From Aphrocallistes beatrix (Eukaryota; Porifera; Hexactinellida; Sceptrulophora; Aphrocallistidae): DNA of 64,000 nt. Positions 10,603-22,500 of the stretch are shown here, piece after piece (position 1 is the stretch's first letter; every line of letters begins with the position of its first letter). Location of the stretch: NCBI GenBank assembly GCA_963281255.1, contig OY725490.1:1116001-1180000 (forward strand), given 5' to 3'. The notes under the pieces are model-generated. The model was not told the origin of the DNA and did no database searches. It was given only the letters and a program-made list of their open reading frames with translations. Made by a program: the position numbers and the translations under genes.

Positions 10603-12690
10603 ATTTCAATCTAGCTCTTTTTAAGGTCTATATAACTATTCATGCAGGTTTCAGAATAGATGACTGCCCCATGGAGCAGGTGCGGATTTTATTTTCATTA
10701 CAAGTTCCTGTAAATTTTTAGCCATAGTGAATTCCACTTTTCCCCTCCCTCCAAATATTTCAAAGAATCCGCCATGGATCACACAGACGAATATGGCGGG
10801 TGTGGGAACACTAAATCAGTGACCAGAGAATTGTGTATCTGAATATTGTCCAGGTGAAACAACACTTTTCTGGTCTCAACTTCTCAAGGCGCTATATTTT
10901 GATCTGCTCAAGTAGTTGCACTTTGAGATCAGCATTGATTGTTTACTTGACTGAAAGTGGTAAACTCCAAATCGTATTCATCAGGGTTTCATTTAAACAT
11001 TGACTCAAGGGATGGCAAAATTTGGGTTTTGAGGAATAAGGGGTGGCGATGCCGTAACTGCGTGAGATAGGGTTGTCTGGGAGCATCCTCCCCCTGGAAA
11101 TGTCAAGGGATGGCGAATGAGATCCAAGGGATGGCGGGAGCCATCCCTCGCCATCCCCTAAATGAAACCCTGTTCATGGTTAGGAATTGCCTAAGGAAAG
11201 TGTATGCATTAGCTTCAAAACGAGTCAAATTATCCCGTGGCATTGTATAACGTACCCTATAACACCACAAGTTGATACCTTTGGTCATCAACAAATAGTC
11301 GGTTAGTTCCGTAAGATGGTATAGACTCGTTCCTAATGCCCAATTCATTAACAACTGCAAATCTAAGTAATGCGCCAGTTTTCAAGAGGATGTCTGGATT
11401 TTAAATTTTTTTTAATTAATTATAAATTCCAGTTGATCTGAGACAATAGATCACATCATAGTGGATGTGTCCATATTTAGTGGGGTCAACCATACGTTAA
11501 ATAATGAAAATGTTGGATAATGCATGGAAGTCCATGGATAATGATTGTTCTACTATCATCAAGCAGAATTATAGAGTAAATTAACATGTACATATTAGAG
11601 CAGTGTTGTCTCTAAGCAATCCGGGGATAGGGGAAATTTTTAGATTTTAGACCTTATCCCCCCCCTCCCGAAATTGAAAATTTGAGCAAGTAACAATTAG
11701 AGGATACTATAGATCCCGTGGCGAGTCTGGCGACTCAAAGTGGAGGAAAGAAGAGGATACATGGCTATCCCATTGGACTTATTGTCACCAGGAAGTTCCC
11801 TTTAACTAGTATAGTCAGCAATTTCGCTTCAGATGTATATTTGTTGACTACTACAGTTGAAACCGGTTTTTTCTCACTCCAGTTTATCCTTACTTATCGT
11901 ATTTTTACTATAGTACTATTTCAGAATCTTGGATGTATAAAATTCCAAATCTATATTAATTTCCATCGGTTTTTTCTTACTGTTCGAATCTGTAAAGAAA
12001 TAGTAAGAAAAAACCTTTCTTTTGCAACTATGGGTGTTGATCGATATTTTGAGCGTCTAAGATTAAAAAACTTAAATATTAGCTGACCAATGAAATTATA
12101 GGGATTTAACATAATTTTGGGGTTTAGTTGTAACCAATAAGTTTGTGTGAAGTCCTGCCATATCACAGCTTCTTCCACTGCCCGGCATTACGGCCCCCCA
12201 CAGGTACCTACAATTGGCGCCTATGAACTCAACGATTAATGTAGGGCACTTTGAAAGTAATACAATAATTTTCTATGAGTTATTAACATAAGTATGTACA
12301 TATATAATATAAGTACATATTTTCAAACCTTTTAAGATATTTATATTTTAAATTAGAAGCGATGCCTGAAGAACTAATATAGAGTATTTAAATGTGTAGA
12401 ATCCATTTTCGTACTTGGAACTTAAGAATGTGAATAGTTTTCATAAATTGAGTAATCCCGATGTATTACGATGTTCATATCTCATGTGCCAAGTCACTTA
12501 ATGGAGCTGCCCTATCTGTCTGCCGACAAACATTTTTTTATTTCTAACATGTATACTACATACCAACTAGAGCCATGATAAAAGCAGGACGCAGCGTTGA
12601 ATTTTGTGAAATTTGGGGGGCTCAATAGAAAAATATTATACGTACTACATAAAATTCAAAAAAGCGGAACACTCAGAAAAATTAGCTCAT
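10603..12690. other. Spacer between RG1 and RG2
   Basis: Contains a hAT-like MITE (10982..11172) and otherwise no recognisable feature. The ORF at 11718..12086 has no motif and probably arises by chance. Confidence 0.45.
10982..11172. mobile_element. hAT-like MITE with GGGATGGC words
   Basis: Ends CAGGGTTTCATTTAAA and CTAAATGAAACCCTG; interior repeats GGGATGGC. Flanks share only TTCAT. Confidence 0.5.
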
Positions 12691-12699
12691 TTGAAGAGT

Positions 12700-13380
12700 G
12701 AAAAAAGCGGGACCTGCCAAAATTGGTCCCCCCGGACCAATTTTTTTCGTGACAGGCCTGTCACTGGAAAATTGGTCCGCGAAAATTTTGGTCCGGGGGA
12801 CCAATTTTCCATAAGGAATTTTGGTCCGCCCTAACCAATATTTCCATGAAAAATGCATCACCATTCCAGAACAATTTGGAAAGGATGTCAAGTCCCAGTG
12901 GCGCTGCGGTAGCTGTTTTATGTCTAGTTATTATAGTTGGAATAGGTAGGCACTCAATAGGAAGAGAGTTCAGATTTTAGAGAGAGCAGAAGAAATAAAA
13001 TACACTTCTTAGATTAGAGATTAGCTAAATATGTATTGAATACTAAAATATGAATTGTCAGTCAGGGGTCAAACAGCTTGGTTGTTCGACAATTGAAAAA
13101 TATCAAAAAATCGAGGATGTCAAATGATTGATAGAATCTAATTTTCCATGAAAGAATTAGTCTCCCTGACCAATTTTCGTGAAAAATTAGTCTCCCGGAC
13201 AATTTTTTCTGAAAAAAATGGTCCCCCGGACCAATATTCCCTGAAAAAATGGTCCCCCGAACCAATTTCCCCTGAAAAAAATGGTCCATTGCAGAACCAA
13301 AGTTTTCAGGGTAGGATCAATTTTCCATGAAAAAATTGGTCCCCAGGACCAAAATTTTCATGACAGGCCCATGATTCTAC
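12700..13380. mobile_element. GGTCC-word repeat region
   Basis: Degenerate reiteration of ATTGGTCCCCCGGACCAATT words on both strands, with TGACAGGCC near both ends (12755, 13362). Probably one or two word-repeat MITEs just upstream of RG2. ORFs here are by-products. Confidence 0.5.
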
Positions 13381-13475
13381 CCTTTGAAATATGTGTAGAC
13401 TGAACGATTCCATCCCATATTCAATGTCTAACTATATATTCTTTATATTTAGCCTAATATTTTCTGTATCTTTGG

Positions 13476-13563
13476 ATGGAATCTTTTACAAAACGATGCT
13501 TCAGAGAAAGACAACTTCTAATCTTATTGTTTTTGTTTTTGTTTTTTTATCTAACAGTTAAAG
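13476..13563 (+). CDS. RG2 exon 1, signal peptide
   Basis: ATG opens MESFTKRCFRERQLLILLFL followed by FLFFYLTVK: strongly basic start and a Leu/Phe core. 88 nt, donor gtaaat after one base of the next codon, matching the phase-1 Ig exon. Confidence 0.8.
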
Positions 13564-16500
13564 GTAAATTATTAGCACTGTTGCGTGATATCTTGAGATC
13601 TAATATTTTGAGATATCGTAGCATTCTGAGATTTTGTTTGGCTTACTCAAATGGTCTTGTGGTTCAATCGGTTTCATTGTGGCACATGACAAAATTTGAT
13701 GGCACGCGACACAATTTACTATGGTAAACTCCCATATGGGCCATGGATCAATTATATCTTAATAATTTATGCTCCATATGGGGTTCTACCATAGTAAATT
13801 GTGTCGCGTATTACGATCTCAATATATCACGGTACTAAATCATCCATGGTTACTTAATACTAGATCTCAAGATATCACGCAACAGCCACTGACTTCTTAT
13901 CATTTTTGGATAAAAGTATGATACGTATAAGTATTTAGATTCACCACTTGCTATTCGCAAGCGGCCTACAATATATATTGCAAGGCCTATTCACCTACTT
14001 AAAAATAGTAAACGGAAATTTCGTCCCAGGAAATTTCGTCTCCGAACTTTTGTCTCCTAAAATAAACAGGCACTAATATGTAAGGAACGGAAAGTGAGGC
14101 TTTTGGAGTGGAGTATGTTTGAAAAAATGGTGAAAATGAGGCATTTTGATTGAGAAATCAGTAAGTGCGAAAGGGACATTTCAGGGACGAAAGTTCCGCC
14201 ATTCCTGCGAGACTAGTTTGGTTTCACTAAATATCCAGGAATTTAGTGTATCTAACTTATGGAATATTTATGTACAAAAGGGGACGAAATTTCCGGGACG
14301 AAATTTCCGGGGACGAAATTTCCGGGATTCCTTAAAAATATGGACCATGGAAACTAATGTATTACCAGCATATAGTACTAGGGTTGTCAACCCTCCCGGA
14401 AATCCGCTAATCAAATCCGGGAGATTTTTTAATCCAAAAATGTTAACCCTACTTGGACTTGGGGTCAAAGGTATAAATAGAAAATTCCCACTTTCATTTT
14501 CACTTTCAATTAACTTTCACTTTCACTTCAACATTCCAAGTCCAATTAGGGTTAATATGTTAATATTAAATCCATGGGATTACTGACCTTGACTCTGATT
14601 CTTAACAATTGTGAGGGATGCTAGGGAAGGAGCAGTAGGCCTTTCTTTTTTAGTAACATAGGTTGTTATTGGTTGGACTATTAGCCTTAGGCTTGCCTAA
14701 TTTGTTCACATTTCAAATATATAGCTGTCACGAACTATCTACCCCCGAAATCATCCTCCCGGAATACAACTGAGTCGAGTTGGCAACCCTATATAGTACA
14801 TATATGAAAGTACGCTTATCCGTTGGCAGAGTTATGTTATGATAAATCATATTGTTAACACATTTTCAAATCATTCCATTCCTAACTCGAAGACCTGAAA
14901 ATTATTTTTGAATAATGGTTAAAAGTATGCTTGAAACATCCGTCAGAAAATACGACCTGTATATATAAGCTATTGCACAACGATGTGATGACTTGTCAAA
15001 ATTTCACTAACGGATGTTTATTAATGCTGGTAATACATGATATTCGGGTATAAATTTTAAGTAGTGGAATATGTTGTAATTTATAGGGACAATTATTCAG
15101 ATGCCATCTCACGCCTGTGTAGGAGAAGACATCACTGTTAACTGTGACTTGTCTGTTCCAGATCCAAACAACAATTTCCGAACTAATTTCATTGATTTCA
15201 TTGTCGGGAATATTGATGCTACCCTTTCAGATGCTGAAGTTAATACTGACACAGGTGTTCATGGCGGTGTGAATCTGAGTAGACTGACTGCTTTTGCTAA
15301 TAACAGTTTCAGTGGAGATAAGATTATACGAGGAAGCATAACTCTCTCTTCTTACACAGCTTCTGATGCTGGTATACGTCTTGGTTGTGCTGCTGTTTAC
15401 TTTCTTAGCGGTAATACTGGTGCTACTGATGTAGCTAGGGAAACAACTCTACTAACACCTGCAGGTTTTTAGTTATTTGCTAGTAATATCATTGATTAGT
15501 ATATAAATGCCTGGGATGTATCTTATCTTCACAGAGGCCAAGTCTCAAATGTAACCCTAGAGCGTGGAACTCACAATATCAGTAGCTATAATGTACTAAT
15601 AAGTATTTCCTATCTAAATGGGTTTTATCTTGTTTTATCCCGACAGCTCCTCCTTCTGCTCCATCTATACTGTCCATCTCATCCAACATAGATCCTAACA
15701 CTTGCTCTGCTATAGTCTCACTGAACTGGATTCCTCCCTCTTATACTAACAGAACTGTAGCTCTCTATTACTTGTCTCTACAGAACGGAACAGCACTAGA
15801 TAGCATATCAGCACCTGCTAACTCATACTCTCACAACACTGATCTACTCCTCGATACAGTCTATGCATACTCTGTCCATGCTAGCAGCTGTGCTGGAAAC
15901 TCTACTGCAGCTACTTCCTATCTCAGCCCTAAGAGTGAGTTATTAAGAAGTTAGTAAACGTAGTGTAAACAATCATTGATATACAGTCGAACCTGCTATA
16001 ACGGCCACTCTATATAACGGTCACCTATCTATAGCGGTCACCAATGAACAGTCCCGTCCGAAATTCCATAATATTGAACCTGTGTATAGCGGTCAGCTAC
16101 TCAACGCGGCCAGCGGCCACCCGTTTGTCGTCCCTTACTGACCTTAATACTGTCTATAACGGCATCACCTTTTTCACCTTTTTATGTGTTTTTACTGGAC
16201 CTGTTTAGAACGATAAAAAAGTTTCACGTAATTACTTCAAGTAATGGATTTCTAAAAACTTATATTTATTGCACTACGCTGATACCTTTTGGGGATTAAG
16301 ACAACCACCTGTATATAACGGCCACCTGTGTATAACGGCCAATTTTGTTCAGTCCCTTGGGTGGCCGTTATATACAGGTTCTACTGTATATATATCAACC
16401 CTCCCCTAAGAGTGAGTTATTAAGAAGGCCCACTCGGCTTCAGGCAGGGCTCAGGCCTAAAGCTATCAGGTCCTACTGAACAAGAGTCTCAATTCAACTA

Positions 16501-19500
16501 ACTACTGACCTGAACCCGAGAATAGTTCGGGTTTGACCCAAATTTTTAGTCCGTTGCGACCTCTATCTTGGTGGTACACTTATCTGTACAGCGAACTAAA
16601 TCTAATAGTGATTTATTTTAGGCTTGATATGTAAGATCCCTTTCTTATACAGGTAGTCCTCACCGTTTGCAGTTCTGACATTCACAATTATTTTGAAGCA
16701 ACTCAAATATTTTTATCAGGTTTAAAATATGATAAATAAAGCCTAAAATGTTCTGAAAATTGTGAATAGTTGAGACTATTCGCAGTTTTGTCAAGTTTTT
16801 CATCGGAATTTAAAGCGCGTTTTAAAAAGAAATAACTCGTCATTGTAGTTGTATTGAATCTACTCCGTTAAACATCTATTTATTATTTCAAATTTGATTA
16901 TTATCATCCCATTACTTTGTATCCCCTTGTCTCTCGTCGCAACTACATACCATATATCCGCGAATAGTAGCAGGGACGATTATACCGCATGAGGAATTGA
17001 ATGAATGAAAAGAGAGAATAATACTGTAAAACCTTATCTTATCAGAAATCGGGGGGGAATTGGCGAAATTCCCCTTCAAGTCACTTTTAATCTTTGCGAT
17101 CTCATCAATTATGCTAATGACCATCGTTAGTCATTTGAAAAACTAGGTGGCAATGAATCCCAGAGGAGGTTCACCGTGATCCCTCATTGCTCCCCTTCTA
17201 GTGCCACCTCGCTGGTTCTTCGGATTCAAAATTGTATCCCGAAGTGCACATCTAGTTATTTACTCCACCTGTCCTGAAAGTTGTTAACTCTTATAGCTTT
17301 TGTAGGAGAGAGGGTTGATTAGTCATCTAGTCACCATTATTTAAGAAGTTAGCATACTGTAGTATAGTAGCAGATTAAAATCAAGTTTAATATACAAGAT
17401 AAACAAGCAAACTTTGCTCGCTTTTGCTGTGTGCTAGTGGATACTTCCCACCTCAAATCCCAAATAAAGTTGCCTGTAATCCCAAACGAAAGTGCTAGCT
17501 AAGCCCTACCCCACATTTCTCTTAAACTCTTGCTAAGAAAAGAATAACGGCCGGACGATATTGTTGCGTCACTCACCTGACAGCACCTGCGAGCGCCGTC
17601 TGCTCTGCAGCTCTATCTTTTCCATATGAATATCTTCATTTTATAAAAATTCCTAGATCCTCCTTCTCCCCCCAACAGTCTACAGAGCTCTATATCTAAC
17701 TTCAACACAGCTACTTGCTCTGCTGACATATTTCTATCATGGAATACTCCTCCTAGCGACATACCTATTAATAAATATTTCCTGTATCTTGATGTCTCTC
17801 AAATGGTTATTACTAATTCTAACAGTTCAATTCACTCCACTATTCTGAATATCAACAAAGACTATCAGTACTCTATAACAGCTATGAGCTGTATTGGCAA
17901 CTCTACTACCAGCTCAATAAGAAACCCAATCAGGATTGCAAGTTAGTAAATGTAAACAAAAGTAAACAAATAATTTATAATATAGATGTGAAAATATGAT
18001 ATTCGAAATCTACACCCCTAAAAAACCCATGTCACCCGTTGGAAGCTAGTCTCTAGCATATTTTTCAAAATTCGTCAAATGGTGTGAAAATATGTATATA
18101 AAGGTGTGAAATATGTACATAATCTTTTTTATTGCCATACACTATAATACATTTAAGATATCAAACATAAGTTGTGGTTTGAAGCTAAGTTGACTAATTC
18201 ATTAAAAAATGGCAAAGAATCATGAATTATTCGAATAATTCATAATTCAGGACTAATGAATTATTCTAAAAATTCATATATATAATTTATGATATTTTCT
18301 TGCAAAAAAAACTTCTAATTTTGAATAATTCTGAATTATTCGAATTATTGATTAATTCGTGAATTAGTCAACTTAGCTTTGAAGTACAAGGGTTGTCCAA
18401 TAAATAATGATACTTTTTTTCATAATTTATAAACTAAACATATACCTATCATAAATCATTATCAAATATTTCGATATGTTCCTCCTTTAACTTTATACAT
18501 CGTTTCCATCGTTCTGGTAACTTTTCTAGCCCAGTGGTATAGAATTCTTTAGGGGCCCTTTTTACCACTGTTTTATTTCGTAGTCCAGCCGTTTGAAATC
18601 TTCAAATCTCTCCCCTCGAAGGGTCTCTTCATCTCTCCGAACAGCCAGTAGTCGCTGGGAGCTAGGTCTGGACTATACATAGGGGGGTGAGGGAGGCATT
18701 CGATTCCTAAGTCGTCAATTGCAGCCATTGTCTAGGAGCTAACATGGGGTCTTGCATTGTCATGTTGCAGTAATACGCCACGTGTCAATTTGCCTCGCCT
18801 CTCACGTTTAATTGCCTGACGCAATTCTTTCAATTCTTCGACGTAATAATCACTGTTTATGGTGGTCTTCTCAGGCAACCAGTCGAGGTGTATAATTCCT
18901 TCCTTATCCCGAAATACTGTTGCCATTCTCTTCCCAGCTGATTTTGCGGCCTTTATCTTGAGAGTACAGGTTCATCACATCTCTTCCACTGTTTCGATTT
19001 ACTTTTGCTCTCCGGTTCATAATAATGAAACCAAGATTCATCCCCCGTTACAATACGGTCCAAAAAGTCTTCCTCTGTCTTGTATATTGACAGTAATTCA
19101 TTGCTAACTCCCTTTCGCGTTTTTGTTCTTTTGTAAGAAGTTTTGGGACCCAACACGCAGTTACCTTCGACATTTCGAGATCTTCAGTGATAATCGAATG
19201 TAGTGTTGATTTTGATATACCTACTATCTCTTCTAACTTTCGCAGGGTGATTCGTCTGTCCTCGTCCAAAATTGTTTGAACCCTCTCGATATTACTGCGT
19301 GTTTTTGAGGAAGTCGGACGACCTGGACGAGGGTCATCATCGAGGTCTTCACCGCCATTATCAAAACGTTCGATCCATCTATATATGGTGGCTTTCAAAG
19401 GACATTGATCACCGAAAATATCCTGCATTTCACTAAGAATGTACGAGCCAGTCTTCCCTTTTTTCAACTGATACCAAATTATTTGTCGTTTTCTTTCTTG

Positions 19501-22500
19501 GCTAGAATCCATGAGTCGAAAAAGTAGCCTCTACAAATGAAACTGTATCCTGAAGAATACACTTTCTAGGGGTAAAGACTATATTGTATAGAAGTTAGGC
19601 AATCAAGTTAGCTTTGTAATCTGATATTAGGCTTAGAGCTGTGATGAGTAGAATTTGAAATCGATAAATTAGTCTCATTATTTATTGGACAACCCTTGTA
19701 TTAATAACAATGACGATCTATTGTCGTGTCGTACAATGACTTCCATTGTGATAGTGTAGTCATTTATTTTTTATAGAAAAGGTGTGAAAAATTGTTTTCC
19801 ATTTTTTTGCAGACATGTGAAAATTTCGCTTAGACCTTAGAACTTAATCGTAGTCATATCATTTGACACCTACATGCCTATTTTCATATCTCTACGACTT
19901 GCCAATTCTTCAATCAAATCGGACAAACAAACAAACAAAAAAAATCATTGCGTTTTAATTATATACAAGTGCGCTTCGCTTACTTGCGCTGCGCGGCTTG
20001 CGGACACTGTGTGTCCGCAGAGTCGCCCTGCGGGCGCCTGGAGTCACTCAATCTAACCTATTTTGGGAATTTGTTTAATTTATATAAATATTGTAAAAAA
20101 AAACATACGTATTTAGAGATGTTATCTCCCTTATAATTAACCAATGTGACCCCAGGCGACCAAAGGGAGCCTCCGGCGGACACAAAGTGTCCGCCAGCCG
20201 CGCAGCGCATGCAAGCGAAGCGCGCTTGTAATCGATATCGCACGAACAATCACCAAATTTGTCAATTTTTAAAATTTTGATGCGTAATGTGACGTCATAA
20301 CAGAGTGATGAGTCATCATTTTTTGATGATAGTTGCATCATATGTGAAGTACATTAATCTACACATTCTATTAAAATTTCAGTCTTCTATCACCTAAAAT
20401 GGCTGAGTTATAGTCGAAAAACTGAAATTTCTAATTATAAAAAAGGTGATAATAACGTCATAATTCCATGATGTGTCGACATTTTACTGGAGCCATAGCC
20501 AAAAGACTCCCACATGCAAAAATCAGCTTTATGGGCCTGACAGTTTCTTCAATCAATTCGCGTTATATATATACGTATATATATATATATAGATTAATTT
20601 CCAAGTTACGCTTTCCTAAAGATTGGCTATAGTAACCACAGAAGAATTTATGGCTTCTAAATCGAGTGAAATTTTACTAGAGCAGAGAGCCTACATCAAA
20701 ATTCGCTCATTACTCAGCGATACTCCAAGGAATATCCACAAAGATTTGGTAACCGTATTTGGAGAAGAGGCCTGTTCGGAATCGACGGTTAAGAAGTGGA
20801 GTCTTCGTTTTCGTGGAGGTAGGGAGTCGATAGAAGATGACCCTCGGATGGGACAACCCGTTACTGCTACTACCTCCAACAATATTGTTCTAGTAGCTGA
20901 ATTGTGTGATTCTGATCCGCATATTACAGTAGAACTTCTTTTGAGCCTGTGTTAAGAAATGTGGGACCCAACCATGGTTTTATCTAAGATTTTCTTTTTT
21001 TGAGGTGATAAAAGTTACATGGCACCTAAACAGGGGTTTATCTTGTAATTCCAGGGGTGATGGCAACCCGACGCCAAAATCGAATCACACTGCAAGCACC
21101 TTGACTCCTCCGACGATACCAGACTGGCACCTATAAGTGCCGACCGAGCACCTAGATAAACCCCTGGACCCAACGTGAACAAACCTTTGATATACCGAGA
21201 CGCTTTGTTAGAATAGTATGAACACTTCCCGTTGACAAGTCCAGGGTGCCAACTAACTGAACCGATTGAGAATTGCCAAAAACTTGCATTGCGAGGCGAT
21301 TATCTGAAATATGTACGGGGGATGAAACTTGGGTAAGATATTCAGAACCTCCACGCAAGCAACAGAATAAGGTATGGATGGCAAAAGGGAGTGCTCCCCC
21401 AGGATTACCGAGACCCGATCGCTGGGCCCCCAAGGTTATGTACACGATTTTTTTGATGCGTATGATCCAGTATGCCAAATCTGTGCCCCAAAGGGGCAAA
21501 CAATTACCGGCTACTTCTACGCAAAAATTGTTCTTCCTGAGATCCACAGGGTTGCCGTGGGAATGGAATTTCAATCCCCATCCCATTCCCACAGGATTTC
21601 TGTGGGAATATCCACAAAAACCCACAGAACCCACAGGAAACCCCACAAAAACCCACAAAAACCCACAGAACCCACATGTGGAAATACGCATAGGCTTAAA
21701 GTCATTCCCATTCCCATTCCCATCCCATATGGGAATGCCCATGGGAAAACCCACAGATTCCCAATCCCACGGCAACCCTGGAGATCCAAAAACATTATTT
21801 TAAGCGTCGACCAGCCATCGGACTCAAAGGAATCAAACTTTTACACGATAATGCCAGACCACACAAATCTAAGGAGGTGAAGGAAACAATTGCTTCTATG
21901 GGTCTTGATGAATTAGAACAGTGGTTCTCAACCGGGGGTGCGAGAAAGTATAGCCACTTGATTAATATTTCCTGAGTAACAACAAATTTTTTCCATTTTG
22001 CCTTTAAATTGCAATGAATTGCATTGTTTAGCTTCACATTTTATTGTATTCGTGAAAGTGCTTTTTCAAAATCATATATCGTGTAAATCAATGCATTTTA
22101 TTGAATAGACGTAATGACGTTACCTTTATAAAAAGGAGCGAGAGTTGATTTCGAAAGCTGAAGGGGTGCGGGAGTCTAAAAAGGTTAAGAAACAATGAAT
22201 TAGAACATCCACCATATAGTCCTGACCTAGCACCCTGCGACTTTTGGCTCTTCGATAGGCTCAAAGACATCTAGCTGGATCAGTTTTTGAGGAAGATGTA
22301 CAAATTGAAAGGGCAATTCGTCTGTATCTCAGTGACATACTCCAAGAGGAGTATTAGAAGACTTTTTTAAGTGGATATATTGAGCAGAAGGGAGACTACT
22401 TTGAACATTTAATGTAGTTTTTGAAGGGTTTCCTAATAATAAAAATAATTGCAAGGTTACGAACTAATTGAAGCTAAGTATAAAGGCACTTGACTCACTT

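Larger units (their letters stand above)
17942..19967 (-). mobile_element. Helitron-like family B copy with nested insertions
   Basis: Minus-oriented family B sequence, matching 978..1400 in reverse, split by a small MITE and a mariner. It begins right at the RG2 exon 4 donor and abuts another tip at 19968, repeating the tandem arrangement of 977/978. Confidence 0.55.
20590..22440 (+). mobile_element. Rearranged mariner-type element with three nested MITEs
   Basis: Transposase pieces: MASKSSEILLEQRAYIKIRS from about 20650, GDETWVRYSEPPRKQQ near 21320, KLLHDNARPHKSKE near 21835, PPYSPDLAPCDFWLFDRL near 22215. A helix-turn-helix piece (STGSVHTILTKRLGISKV, 21170..21250) reads on the opposite strand, so an internal segment is inverted. 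Ends are not clean. Defective. Confidence 0.7.

Noticed and set aside
12613-13330. Several ORFs rich in GPGDQF-like words
   Set aside because: Translation of the GGTCCCCCGGACC word repeat; low complexity and no splice context.
21152-21803. Long overlapping ORFs on both strands rich in Gly/Met or Pro/Thr/His
   Set aside because: They arise from the CCCACA/CCCATT word repeat of a MITE nested in a mariner.
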